In this document: positions 1-8,157 of the stretch, one piece after another
Numbering within the stretch: position 1 is the first letter of the stretch
Layout: every line of letters begins with the position of its first letter
DNA from: Syntrophomonadaceae bacterium
GTDB taxonomy: Bacteria; Bacillota; Syntrophomonadia; Syntrophomonadales; DTU052
Assembly: GCA_012728655.1 (NCBI GenBank)
Contig: JAAYEQ010000039.1
Location: 1-33,511, forward strand
DNA: 33,511 nucleotides
Direction: 5' to 3'
The notes under the pieces: generated by a model
What the model saw: only the letters and a program-made list of their open reading frames with translations
The model's database searches: none
What the model was told of the DNA's origin: nothing
Position numbers and translations under genes: made by a program

Positions 1-915
1 CAGGACATCGCTTAGTTCCTTGACAGTGTAGGGCTTGGGCACCATTCCTTTAAAGCCCCATTTCCAGTAATCTTTCATCGCCATTTCGTCAGAGTACCCG
101 CTGCTGACAATGGCCTTTACTCCGGGATCGATTGCCTGCAGGTGCTGCAAGGTCTCGAGACCTCCCATCCCGCCGGGGACGGTAAGGTCCATGATAACGG
201 CCGCGAATCCCTTCCCTTCGTTCAGGGCTTCCCGGTAAATGTCGATGGCCTCCTCACCGTCGGCAGCCAGCACCACATCGTAGCCCATCTGGCTAAGCAT
301 GTTCCCGACGGTTTTCAGTACCTGCACATCGTCGTCCATAACCAGGATCCTCTTTCTGTTCGGGGGTTGTGTTTCCGCGCCGGGAGTGGCGGCCGCAGCC
401 GGGCCGCGAGATGGGGATGGGGGGATATCAACCTGGAAAGCCGCTCCCCCGCCGGAGCCCGTTGATCTTTTTGCATCTGAGCCGTTTATAGCGAGTGCGA
501 CATCATCTTCGATTGGCTGATCCGGTTCCTGGCCGGTCTTAACCGGATAACCGCCCCTGGCGAAGGTGAGCAGTTGCATGGTTAGCGAACGTGCTTCTTT
601 TACCGCCTTTTCGGCCTCATCAAGTACCTCTTGCGCGTCGTGTTCCTCATCGATCAGGATACGGCTCAGGGTAATACTTCCCAGAACCACCGTCATCAGG
701 TTGTTAAAGTCGTGGGCAATCCCGCCGGCCAATTCCTGCAGGCATTCCTGTTTACCGGCCTCCAACAGCTCGTCCGCTTCTTTTCTTCGTCCGACCTCCT
801 TTTTTAATTTTGCTTTTCTTTGGTTCATTTCCGCGGTAAGTTCCGTGATTTTCCGGTTTTCGCGGCAGCCTTGAGCATGGCTTTTTTTGGTGACGTAAGT
901 ATAACGGCGTATCAT
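1..915 (-). CDS. Hybrid sensor kinase/response regulator, partial, apparently lacking its ATPase domain
   Basis: The frame is open from an ATG at 915 (preceded by GGAGGA at good spacing) to the window edge, giving 305 residues with the C-terminus cut off. Residues 1-55 are charged and probably coiled coil, with no PAS or membrane segment. Residues 61-80 hold an H-box (LAGGIAHDFNN, His68) of the histidine kinase dimerisation type. A receiver domain follows from about residue 190, with the acidic MDDD, the phospho-acceptor in IMDLTVPG, SSGYS and the KPY lysine. Between them, where about 150 residues of HATPase_c with N, G1 and G2 boxes should lie, only a short linker is present. It starts like the end of the helical hairpin (QLLTFARGG) and ends like the tail of an ATPase domain (GGGAAFQVDIP). 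I infer an in-frame internal deletion, so the protein could accept or relay phosphate but not autophosphorylate. Confidence 0.8.
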   Translation of the reverse strand, partial: MIRRYTYVTKKSHAQGCRENRKITELTAEMNQRKAKLKKEVGRRKEADELLEAGKQECLQELAGGIAHDFNNLMTVVLGSITLSRILIDEEHDAQEVLDEAEKAVKEARSLTMQLLTFARGGYPVKTGQEPDQPIEDDVALAINGSDAKRSTGSGGGAAFQVDIPPSPSRGPAAAATPGAETQPPNRKRILVMDDDVQVLKTVGNMLSQMGYDVVLAADGEEAIDIYREALNEGKGFAAVIMDLTVPGGMGGLETLQHLQAIDPGVKAIVSSGYSDEMAMKDYWKWGFKGMVPKPYTVKELSDVL

Positions 916-1033
916 CTCAAATCGTCCTCCGTAAGGTTTTTGACAGATAGTGTCATTTAGTTGTGGTGTGATTTCACGGACCCAACCCATTCTATACCAT
1001 TATTTAACAATAATACAATAATTTTTTATTGGG

Positions 1034-1131
1034 ACTTTAGGTCCAGTAAACTTTTGGTTTTGGGACAGTATGCAGGTCAATTAATAGGAATGATCAGTTT
1101 GGGTGGGCAGGGAAGACAGATTCTCCATCCG
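1034..1131. other. AT-rich intergenic stretch with an imperfect palindrome
   Basis: The gap 916-1131 has no gene. It is AT-rich around 1003-1030 and carries a small inverted repeat (GGAC-5-GTCC) near 1043-1055. A weak minus-strand promoter for the kinase (TTGTAT, 16 bases, TATAGA) can be drawn near 989-1018. I see nothing stronger. Confidence 0.3.
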
Positions 1132-1524
1132 CTAGAGGTAGAGATCAATTCCCTGTTTTTCCATCTTGTCGAAGAAATCCTGGCGGCATCCGCAGGGGTT
1201 CTCATGGGGGCATAAACCGGGGTAGCCCCGGCTGATCGCCGTGTTTTTGAGCTTGCTCAGATCCTGAGCCGCCTGACCGGCCAGCCGCGAGCTTACGATG
1301 TACCAGGCAGCGGGCAAGGTCCAAAGAGCCATCAAGCGAACCCCAGATGAACTGGCAAAGAAGGACGCAACATCCCGGCAGGCAACTCCGAACAGGAGAA
1401 CTGTAAGCCCCCAGAATACTATGCTGCTGAGCCGCGCTTTTTGCCGGGCGGACCTCTCCCGAGCCTGGGCTTTTAACAGGGCTTTTTCAAGCTTTTCTGC
1501 GGTTTTCGATACCAGACAACTCAC
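1132..1524 (-). CDS. Small membrane protein of unknown function with a C-terminal cysteine cluster
   Basis: 130 residues starting at GTG, with a GGAAGGAAAGG ribosome site just upstream. The N-terminus (about 1-30) is basic and likely a cytoplasmic helix. Two hydrophobic segments follow, about residues 32-50 and 62-80. The C-terminal tail holds CPHENPCGC and ends in a charged helix. The cysteines, three in ten residues with a histidine, could bind metal, but I do not recognise the family and see no catalytic signature. It is separated by non-coding gaps from both neighbours and is probably monocistronic. Confidence 0.6.
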   Translation of the reverse strand: MSCLVSKTAEKLEKALLKAQARERSARQKARLSSIVFWGLTVLLFGVACRDVASFFASSSGVRLMALWTLPAAWYIVSSRLAGQAAQDLSKLKNTAISRGYPGLCPHENPCGCRQDFFDKMEKQGIDLYL

Positions 1525-1645
1525 CCTTTCCTTCCTCGAACCTTGAAACCGACCGTCTGAACTGCTATCCTGTTTCCACGGATCCTTTTACTTGCACCCG
1601 GTTCAGGACAATCACCTTAAGTTTCTAGGATTGGGGCATTGACCG

Positions 1646-2077
1646 ATGCAGATTCTGTTTGTTGTTCTGGCGATTTTATTACTAATTTTATATTCACCCT
1701 ACCTGCTCAACATTCTCCGCGGGAAGACCGGTGAGTTTGAGAACCGCATGCAGTATGAGGTGACAGCTTCCTTCGATTATTTGCGGGATAACCCCTGGCG
1801 GGTTCTGATACCGGTGGTGGTGATCGCCATATTGCTGGAAGCGGCCTACTTTATTTCCGCTTGGCTGACATTCAAAATGGTGGTCTATCGCGGTATCACC
1901 CTGGGATTCTTGGGGTTTGAGGTATTTCATCTGGTGAGGACTCTGTGGTACCTGCCGGGCTTTGTTTCCGGCAGGGTCAAAGTAGACACCCTGATCATCT
2001 GGCCTCTGGAGCGAACCAGTGCTCTCGCCTTCTCGATCCATGCGGTTCTGGGACTCATATTGACCATCTGGCCGTAA
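1646..2077 (+). CDS. Integral membrane protein of unknown function
   Basis: 143 residues, ATG start fixed by an in-frame TGA six bases upstream, with a purine-rich GGATTGGGG ribosome site. Hydrophobic stretches at about residues 2-22, 55-75, 80-105 and 122-142 suggest four membrane passes, with a charged loop (RGKTGEFENRMQYEV) after the first. No conserved motif that I recognise. One of only four plus-strand genes I call in the window; it converges with the CapA gene downstream. Confidence 0.6.
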   Translation: MQILFVVLAILLLILYSPYLLNILRGKTGEFENRMQYEVTASFDYLRDNPWRVLIPVVVIAILLEAAYFISAWLTFKMVVYRGITLGFLGFEVFHLVRTLWYLPGFVSGRVKVDTLIIWPLERTSALAFSIHAVLGLILTIWP

Positions 2078-2143
2078 AAGAGGCCATGAAAATGAGCCGG
2101 TATTCGCTGCTTTCATACCGTGTCGGCGGGTCCCATCCTTTGA

Positions 2144-3226
2144 TCACAGCACCAGGCTGTTGTCATCGATTGCAGCTTCGGTGCCCAGCTTATGGGTGCA
2201 CTCCTGTACGATCTGCAGAAACTCGCGGGCCTGCTGCCCTTCCATAACATAAGGCTGGCTCTTCTGGATGAATATCGGCCAGACCCGCAGGTCTGACAGC
2301 CCGTCGGCGGTGAGCTGAAGTTCCAGTATCAGACCCTGCCGGGTAGAGAGGTGCTGGTTCTGGTCAAAGATAAAGTTGCCGAGGCTGTATGCGATCAGAC
2401 CGTTCCCGTATCTCTCCAGCCCCTGGATGACATGGGGGTGATGGCCGATTATGAGATCGGCCCCGGCGTCAATCAGGGCCCGTCCCAGCTCCTGCTGACC
2501 GGGATCCGGGTACCTGCTGTACTCGGTACCCCAATGGAGTGAGACAATCACTGCATCCACCCGCGGGCGCAATGCAGCCACATCCTCCAGAATCAGTTCC
2601 TGCTCTAAGGGGGCCACTCCGCTGACGGTTTCCGTAGCCCGGAATGTCCGACGATAACGGTAGTCATAATAGATGTCCGCAAACATGGTATAAGCCAGGA
2701 ACCCGATCCGGAGCCCGTTCTTTTCAATGATTACCGGTTGGCGGGCCTCATCAATGTTCTTCCCTCCCCCCACCGGTTCGATCTGGTTTGATCTCAGGAG
2801 ATCCAGGGTGTCTAGAAAGGCGTCGGTATCGTAGTCCAGGGCATGGTTGTTGGCTACGCTCAGTACGTCAAACCCGGCTTTCTTGAGCCTGGATGCCATT
2901 TCCGGCCGAGCCCGGAAGCATATGCCCTTGCCCGGCAGGGGAGTTCCCCGTTCAGACAGAGGGGACTCCAGATTGCCGAACGCAATGTCGGCATCCTGCA
3001 GTTTATCTTCGATTTTCGCAAAAGGATAATCGGTGCCGTGGGTCTGCATAAGGCGTTCCACATGCCGCGCCAGCATAATGTCCCCAACCGCCACCAGGGA
3101 TACCCGGCGGGATGGTTCCGGCACTGGGGGATTGACCGCCGGAACCGTTTCCTCATCCACTCGCCCGGTCCAGGCCAGTCCTATTACCAGCCCCAGCAAC
3201 ACCAGGCCTGCCAGCCATCTCCTCAT
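2144..3226 (-). CDS. CapA family metallophosphatase-like protein (poly-gamma-glutamate type)
   Basis: 360 residues, the usual size. An N-terminal hydrophobic segment (residues 5-20, LAGLVLLGLVIGLAW) acts as signal or anchor, so the domain is extracytoplasmic. The CapA/PGA_cap domain runs from about 42 to 290: VGDIMLAR, NLESPL, SVANNHALDY, SLHWGTEY and GHHPHVIQGLE carry the Asp, Asn and His residues of a calcineurin-like fold. Family members are linked to poly-glutamate anchoring, but many stand alone as here, with no capBCE nearby, so the substrate is unknown. The start has AGGAGA four bases upstream. The surrounding genes are mostly membrane or envelope proteins. Confidence 0.88.
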   Translation of the reverse strand: MRRWLAGLVLLGLVIGLAWTGRVDEETVPAVNPPVPEPSRRVSLVAVGDIMLARHVERLMQTHGTDYPFAKIEDKLQDADIAFGNLESPLSERGTPLPGKGICFRARPEMASRLKKAGFDVLSVANNHALDYDTDAFLDTLDLLRSNQIEPVGGGKNIDEARQPVIIEKNGLRIGFLAYTMFADIYYDYRYRRTFRATETVSGVAPLEQELILEDVAALRPRVDAVIVSLHWGTEYSRYPDPGQQELGRALIDAGADLIIGHHPHVIQGLERYGNGLIAYSLGNFIFDQNQHLSTRQGLILELQLTADGLSDLRVWPIFIQKSQPYVMEGQQAREFLQIVQECTHKLGTEAAIDDNSLVL

Positions 3227-3369
3227 GTTCTCCTCTCCCTAACTGAAGGATAGGGAAACGGTCCTCCGCCGCAGAATTCATCTCCAGGACTTGATTCCCT
3301 TCTCCTCCGGTCAGTTTATCAGTTTACGACTCGTTAAGCCAGTGTCTTTATTTGGAGCCGCAGAACTCC

Positions 3370-3549
3370 CTATTCTTTTCGCCCTCCAAAGACTGTAAAC
3401 GGATTGTCGCCGTAGTCATTCCCCGCCTGTTGAGAGAAATAAAGCATCAAGCTGCGTGATATTATGCTGTCCATGGGCTCTCCGGAGTAGGTGCTCTCGG
3501 CCTGCAGCCGTTCATATATCTGCTGGGGAAGATTGATTTCCAGTTTCAC
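3370..3549 (-). CDS. Small ribbon-helix-helix (CopG/Arc-like) protein
   Basis: I start this at GTG 3549, eight bases after a strong AGGAGGA site, giving 59 residues; the longer frame to 3654 has no ribosome site and lacks protein character. The sequence reads KLEINLPQQIYERLQAES, then a helix with MDSIISRSLMLYFSQQ, matching beta strand-helix-helix of RHH DNA-binding proteins and antitoxins. The C-terminal 15 residues are polar. No toxin gene lies beside it, so antitoxin is only one option; it may be a lone regulator. It follows the membrane protein gene at 3596 by 46 bases and may be co-transcribed. Confidence 0.6.
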   Translation of the reverse strand: MKLEINLPQQIYERLQAESTYSGEPMDSIISRSLMLYFSQQAGNDYGDNPFTVFGGRKE

Positions 3550-3595
3550 CCTCAATGTCCTCCTGTTCCATCCCGGGTTATGGCAGGTCCTGGTT

Positions 3596-4060
3596 TTAGA
3601 ATAGCCTGTCGATCCGCACTCTATTCTCCGAATCCGCCGGAAGAGTCCGCGCAAACAAGCCCATTAGCAGGATATAGAGGGGCGAGAGGACGTAGCCCAA
3701 AAGAAAATAGAGGGGAAAACCCTGGATACGAATGGGCGGAAGGAGTGACAGCAGCGGCAAAAAGGGAGTGTGCCACATCTGCAAAGCAAAATCAAAGTAA
3801 GATGTCAGGGGGCCGTAGCGCCACCAGCTATGCAGAGCCAGGACGCTGAATATCAGTCCCGGGAGCTGGGCCAGGAAGGCTGTTGCCATTACCTTGCCGG
3901 TGGTCATGCCGTTCCTTACCATACGCCGACTCCAGATAAACAGCACACATACAAAAGCCACCGCTGCCAGGAGGTCCAATCCCGGGAAATACATGGTGAG
4001 CCAGACCAGAACCGCATAAAGCAGGTTGAATGTCAGCAGTCGACAGGCCGTCCAGATCAT
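3596..4060 (-). CDS. Membrane protein of unknown function
   Basis: 154 residues, ATG with AAGGAGAG upstream. Very hydrophobic, about four or five membrane segments (roughly 8-25, 30-45, 60-80, 95-112, 118-140) with short basic loops. No motif I can name. The spacing to the RHH gene downstream suggests they share a transcript. Confidence 0.55.
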   Translation of the reverse strand: MIWTACRLLTFNLLYAVLVWLTMYFPGLDLLAAVAFVCVLFIWSRRMVRNGMTTGKVMATAFLAQLPGLIFSVLALHSWWRYGPLTSYFDFALQMWHTPFLPLLSLLPPIRIQGFPLYFLLGYVLSPLYILLMGLFARTLPADSENRVRIDRLF

Positions 4061-4134
4061 CTCTTCTCTCCTTAAAATATAAAGAACTGCATCATCTGTT
4101 TCGTGGAATTATGGGGCCGTCCCGCGATACGGAC

Positions 4135-4755
4135 TTAAAGGTCACCGTCCTGGGCGATTACTGATACCAGAGGGCTGCGGTACAGGTTGTCCGGGGTGAT
4201 CCACAGATCATGGCCGGAGTCCAGTTCCAGACCGAGGCGGCGGTAAGCTTCCCATATAATCTTGGTGCAGTTCCACACCCGGTCACCGGGCTTGAAGGCC
4301 AGAGGGTAGAAGAGCTGTCCGTCCCAGTCGGCCACCATTTCCACCGCCTGTCGGCGGTTTTCGGCATCGGTGTTGACCCGCAGGATGCAGGCGCGGTCAT
4401 ACTGCCAGAACCTTTCGATCCTCACCTTACTTACTCCGCTGCTCAGCCAGCCCTGCCAGGCAATGCCTTCACCCTCGTAAATGGCTGCGTGGGTAAACTT
4501 CCCGTAGGTGGCCCCGTCATAGCCGCCGAGGAGAATGTCTCCCGGCTCGATAACGCTCAGGTCCAGGTCGTTTCCTCGTCCGGAAGGAATTCCGGATCCC
4601 AGATGACCCTGAGCCAGGGCATCAATCGCCTGTCCGATCACCCGGGAGGAGGTATTCTGCCAGTTGTAGCCGTTGATGCCCATGATAAAGAGAGCCAGGA
4701 TGAGGTCCAGCAGGAGCAGCAGCCACAGGGGGTCATACCGGCGCCCTTTCCGCAT
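4135..4755 (-). CDS. YiiX-like permuted papain-fold (NlpC/P60 superfamily) protein, membrane anchored
   Basis: 206 residues. One N-terminal membrane segment (about 9-26, LWLLLLLDLILALFIMGI) is followed by an outside domain. PGDILLGG, then KFTHAAIY (candidate catalytic His) and, near the end, DRVWNCTKIIWEAY (candidate catalytic Cys) give the His-before-Cys order of circularly permuted NlpC/P60 proteins such as YiiX. These act on peptides, amides or lipids; the substrate here cannot be told from sequence. The ribosome site is weak, so an alternative start is possible. The gene is 75 bases downstream of the VWA gene, with a hairpin between. Confidence 0.7.
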   Translation of the reverse strand: MRKGRRYDPLWLLLLLDLILALFIMGINGYNWQNTSSRVIGQAIDALAQGHLGSGIPSGRGNDLDLSVIEPGDILLGGYDGATYGKFTHAAIYEGEGIAWQGWLSSGVSKVRIERFWQYDRACILRVNTDAENRRQAVEMVADWDGQLFYPLAFKPGDRVWNCTKIIWEAYRRLGLELDSGHDLWITPDNLYRSPLVSVIAQDGDL

Positions 4756-4807
4756 ATCGTCGGGTTTATTAAACCAAGAAATCGCCTGTCCCCCCTTAAA
4801 CGAAACC

Positions 4808-4832
4808 GAGGGATAACCTCATGCTATCCCTC
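4808..4832 (-). terminator. Hairpin terminator after the VWA gene
   Basis: Perfect 8-bp stem (GAGGGATA / TATCCCTC) with a 9-base loop, starting within the VWA stop codon. On the minus strand it is followed by a broken T tract (GGTTTCGTTT); on the plus strand by TTTTTT, so it could work in both directions. Confidence 0.6.
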
Positions 4833-6027
4833 AGTTTTTTGCCCGTAGTTTCTTGACCGCCATGTCAAGCCCCTCGACCGTAAGCTCAAACATTGGAAAT
4901 ATATCTTGCAGCATCTTGATGGTCACGGCTCCCTCCGTGATTTCCCAGTAACGGGCGGGAATCGGATTGAGCCAGACCGATGACGGGAAGTGCTGTTTGA
5001 ATCTCCTCATCCATACGATCCCCGGCTCCTCGTTGAACTGCCCCCAGTCAATGATCCCCCCTCTGGCGGTAAGCTCCGTCGGCGCCATGCTGGCATCTCC
5101 CACCAGCAGGACCCGGTAATCGCTGTCCAGGTTGCGGAGGACATATTTGGTCTCCACCGAATTGCTGACCACACAGCGGGGATCCAGGTACAACAGGTCG
5201 TAGATGCAGTTATGAAAATAGTAGACCTGCAGGTCCTTGAAGTGCTTGGAGCGGTTGGCCGCCGTGAAGAGCTGGTTGCAGAGCCGGGTATACGGGGTCA
5301 TGGAGCCGCCCGAGTCCATCACCAGGAGAACCTTGATCGCATTCTCCCGCGGTCGCTCCCATACCAACTCCAGGCGTCCGGCATTCTTACTGGTAGCCTC
5401 CACCGTCCCCTCAATATCCAGTTCGGTTTTGGGTCCTTCCAGCCGGGTGCTGAACTGCCGGAGTTTACGCAGAGCCATCTGGAACTGGCGGGTATCGAGG
5501 ACGGTGTCGTTGCGGAAATCGCGAAAATGCCTCTCGCCGGCCACTTTGACCGCCGACTTGTTTCGAGATTGTCCGCCGATACGGATGCCTCCGGGATGGT
5601 AACCGGAATGGCCAAAGGGAGAGGTCCCCCCGGTTCCGATCCAGTAGTTTCCTCCGTGGTGTTCCTCCGTCTGTTCCTTCAGGCGCTCCTCCAGCATTTT
5701 TTTCAGGGTCTCCAGATCCAGCTGCTTGTGGTTGCGCCGCATCTCCTCCGTGATCTCCAGCGGAGGAAGGTTTTTGTCGAGCCACTCCCAGATGGTCTCG
5801 GGCAGATCCTCGGGGGTTTCCACGCCATGGAAATACTCGGCAAAAGCCAGATCGAAGCGGTCGTAGTGAGCCTCGGTCTTGACCAGCACCGCCCGGCACA
5901 AGTGATAAAAGGTGGTAAGACTGGAACCGGCCAACCCCATCTCCAGGGCATCAAGCAGAGTGTACCATTCGTTCATGGAGACCGGCACCCCGTGTTTTTT
6001 CAAAATGTAATAAAAATCGGTAAACAC
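4831..6027 (-). CDS. CoxE-like von Willebrand factor A domain protein, partner of MoxR
   Basis: About 398 residues from GTG 6027, which lies 11 bases after the MoxR stop; a longer frame to 6102 would overlap MoxR by 64 bases and lacks homology-like sequence. The N-terminal half (about 1-170) is helical and charged, with a Gly/His-rich stretch (HHGGNYWIGTGGTSPFGHSG). The C-terminal VWA domain carries a metal site read as VMDSGGSM, the D-x-G-G-S form typical of CoxE-like proteins instead of classic DxSxS, then GDASMAPTEL. Such proteins work with MoxR AAA+ chaperones in maturing or remodelling metalloenzymes or membrane complexes. No target gene is next to the pair, so its client is unknown. Confidence 0.85.
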   Translation of the reverse strand: MFTDFYYILKKHGVPVSMNEWYTLLDALEMGLAGSSLTTFYHLCRAVLVKTEAHYDRFDLAFAEYFHGVETPEDLPETIWEWLDKNLPPLEITEEMRRNHKQLDLETLKKMLEERLKEQTEEHHGGNYWIGTGGTSPFGHSGYHPGGIRIGGQSRNKSAVKVAGERHFRDFRNDTVLDTRQFQMALRKLRQFSTRLEGPKTELDIEGTVEATSKNAGRLELVWERPRENAIKVLLVMDSGGSMTPYTRLCNQLFTAANRSKHFKDLQVYYFHNCIYDLLYLDPRCVVSNSVETKYVLRNLDSDYRVLLVGDASMAPTELTARGGIIDWGQFNEEPGIVWMRRFKQHFPSSVWLNPIPARYWEITEGAVTIKMLQDIFPMFELTVEGLDMAVKKLRAKN

Positions 6028-6038
6028 CCAATCACACC

Positions 6039-6908
6039 CTATCTTGTTTGAAAGGACTGCCGGTGTGCTATCCGCGACTGCGGGCGGTTGTTCAGGTGCC
6101 ACAAGAGTGCGTCCAGATCCTGATTCTTCTTGAGCAGAACCCCCAGGAAGGGAAGCTCCTCCTTAATGCGTTTGGGGCTGATGCCTCCGATCACGAGGGC
6201 CTGCAGCCAGTCCAGGAGTTCACTGGTGCTGGGCTTCTTCTGGATCTCGGGAATAGTCCGCAGCCAGTAAAACGCCTCCAAACACTGTTCCATCAGTTTC
6301 TTGTCCAGGTCCGGGTAATGTACCTTGATAATTTCCTTCATGCCTTCCGGATCGGGGAAAGCAATATAGTGGAAAATGCACCGGCGCAGAAAGGCATCCG
6401 GGAGTTCCTTTTCCGCATTGCTGGTAATGACCACAATGGGCCGGTGCTTAGCAACTATAGTCTCCTTGGTTTCCGGAATATAAAAACTCATCTGGTCGAG
6501 TTCCCATAACAGGTCATTGGGGAACTCCAGGTCAGCCTTGTCGATCTCGTCTATCAGCAGGACCACCTGTTCGTCGGATACGAAGGCCTCCCCCAGTTTT
6601 CCCAGTTTGATATAGTGCGAGATGTCGCTGACATCATGATCGCCGAACTGGCTGTCATATAGCCTCTGCACGGTATCGTAAACATAAAGTCCTTCCTGAG
6701 CCTTGGTAGTGGACTTGATGTTCCAGATGATTAGCCTCTTGCCCAGTCCTTCGGCAATGCTCTGGGCCAGCATCGTCTTGCCGGTGCCCGGATCACCCTT
6801 GATCAGAAGCGGTTTTTGCAGGGCGATGGCGATGTTCACGGCATTGCGCAGTTCATCGGATACTATGTAGTTGCTTGAACCCCTGTATTCACCAAAGCTT
6901 TTTGTCAT
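6039..6908 (-). CDS. MoxR-type AAA+ ATPase
   Basis: 289 residues from ATG 6908, chosen because GAGGGAT lies eight bases upstream; an ATG at 6929 has no ribosome site. Walker A is GDPGTGKT (about residues 38-45), Walker B is VVLLIDEIDKAD, sensor 1 is VVITSNAEKELPDAFLRRC with the arginine finger. The length and the late winged-helix part fit the MoxR family. Coupled to the VWA gene downstream, the usual two-gene arrangement. A possible promoter lies upstream (TTGACG about 17 bases before TTAATC). The gene diverges from the deacetylase at 7073. Confidence 0.93.
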   Translation of the reverse strand: MTKSFGEYRGSSNYIVSDELRNAVNIAIALQKPLLIKGDPGTGKTMLAQSIAEGLGKRLIIWNIKSTTKAQEGLYVYDTVQRLYDSQFGDHDVSDISHYIKLGKLGEAFVSDEQVVLLIDEIDKADLEFPNDLLWELDQMSFYIPETKETIVAKHRPIVVITSNAEKELPDAFLRRCIFHYIAFPDPEGMKEIIKVHYPDLDKKLMEQCLEAFYWLRTIPEIQKKPSTSELLDWLQALVIGGISPKRIKEELPFLGVLLKKNQDLDALLWHLNNRPQSRIAHRQSFQTR

Positions 6909-7072
6909 TCTCCTATCCCTCAATTCCATTATCGCGTATATTACGTTAACAGATTAACAAACCCCGGCCTCTTTCGTCAATTTTGCTGGAATCATTATCC
7001 TGCCGGTCCTGAGAGGTTATGAACCCCCTTCTGTCGAATTGTGTAAACATATTCAGGAGGGAGGGGAATAAG

Positions 7073-8014
7073 ATGAGAAATCGGCCGGGTTTGCAGATCG
7101 CTGTCGGTCTGGTGGTGCTGATCGGCCTGGTTTTCCTGGGAGCCAAATATGGTCCCACCTTACTTGACAATAATCAGGTCACGTCCCCGGTTGAAAATGT
7201 CGATCCGTCAACAGAACCCAATGAAACCGAGCAACCGCAGGAGCCTGTGGAACCGGCGAATCCCGAGCCTGAGCCGGGAAACCCGAATACCCCGTCCCAG
7301 GAGCCTGAGAGCCCGAATGTGCCTGCCGGGACCCTGAGCAACGCCAAGATGAGTTGGTACTTTACCCGCAACAACAATCATCAGGTGCCGGCGATCCCGA
7401 AGGAGGCCAAAATCATAAGCAAGTACGGGGGCATGTATGTGGGTGATACCTCACGCCGGGTGGTTTACCTAACCTTTGACAACGGTTATGAAAACGGCTA
7501 TACCACACCGATACTGGACACCCTGCGGGACAATCAGGTCAAAGCTTCATTCTTCGTAACCGAAAGCTATATCAACAAGAACCCGGAGATTATCAAACGC
7601 ATGGTGGCGGAGGGTCATGCTGTATGCAACCATACCTCAACCCACCCCAGTATGCCGGACATATCCGATTCCCAGATCGAAAACGAGATCAGAAAAACGG
7701 AAGAAGCCTTCCAGCGGGTGACCGGTACCCGGATGGCACCCTACCTGCGTCCACCCAGCGGTGAGTACAGTGAACGGACCCTGGCCGTGACCCAGAAACT
7801 GGGCTATTCCACGGTATTCTGGAGCATGGCGTTTAAAGACTGGGATGTCAATAATCAGCCCGGTGCCGATTACTCCTATAACCACGTAATGACCAATGTT
7901 CATCCGGGAGCCATAATTTTGCTGCACGCGGTGTCGTCCAGCAATGCCGAGGCTTTGGATCGGATCATAAAAGACCTTAAAGCGGAAGGGTACGAGTTTT
8001 CCCTCCTGCCCTAA
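7073..8014 (+). CDS. PdaA-like polysaccharide (peptidoglycan) deacetylase, membrane anchored
   Basis: 313 residues from ATG 7073, seven bases after GGAGGGAGGGG; an ATG at 7019 has no site. A membrane helix at about residues 8-26 is followed by a Pro/Glu-rich spacer with P-E-P repeats (about 42-85), probably spanning the wall. The NodB domain covers about 120-305: LTFDNGYENGYT (metal Asp), HTSTHPSM (His ligands), RPPSGEY, FWSMAFKDW and ILLHAVS. The DNGYENGYT form is typical of PdaA, which deacetylates N-acetylmuramic acid for spore cortex lactam formation. A role in sporulation is inferred. The spacer is unusually acidic and repetitive. Confidence 0.9.
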   Translation: MRNRPGLQIAVGLVVLIGLVFLGAKYGPTLLDNNQVTSPVENVDPSTEPNETEQPQEPVEPANPEPEPGNPNTPSQEPESPNVPAGTLSNAKMSWYFTRNNNHQVPAIPKEAKIISKYGGMYVGDTSRRVVYLTFDNGYENGYTTPILDTLRDNQVKASFFVTESYINKNPEIIKRMVAEGHAVCNHTSTHPSMPDISDSQIENEIRKTEEAFQRVTGTRMAPYLRPPSGEYSERTLAVTQKLGYSTVFWSMAFKDWDVNNQPGADYSYNHVMTNVHPGAIILLHAVSSSNAEALDRIIKDLKAEGYEFSLLP

Positions 8015-8026
8015 GTACCGGGGCGG

Positions 8027-8043
8027 GGGGACCCTCGGTCCCC
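8027..8043 (+). terminator. Short GC-rich hairpin after the deacetylase
   Basis: A 7-bp perfect stem (GGGGACC / GGTCCCC) with a 3-base loop 13 bases after the stop codon. No U-tract follows, so termination is possible but not certain. Confidence 0.4.
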
Positions 8044-8157
8044 GTATCATCTATGGGTATTGCAAATTGATCTTATTCAATGTTAAGCAAAAAATACTTA
8101 TCGTTGATTCGTCCAAACAAGATTCCAAACAGCTCCAAAACCGTTTTCCAAAACCGT

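Noticed and set aside
142-465. Plus-strand frames over the first kilobase
   Set aside because: They are shadows of the minus-strand sensor kinase, whose motifs are unmistakable.
3370-3654. Longer 94-residue version of the RHH protein
   Set aside because: The first 35 residues look random and lack a ribosome site; GTG 3549 has a strong one.
4831-6102. VWA gene starting at 6102
   Set aside because: It would overlap MoxR by 64 bases with no ribosome site; GTG 6027 gives the usual N-terminus.
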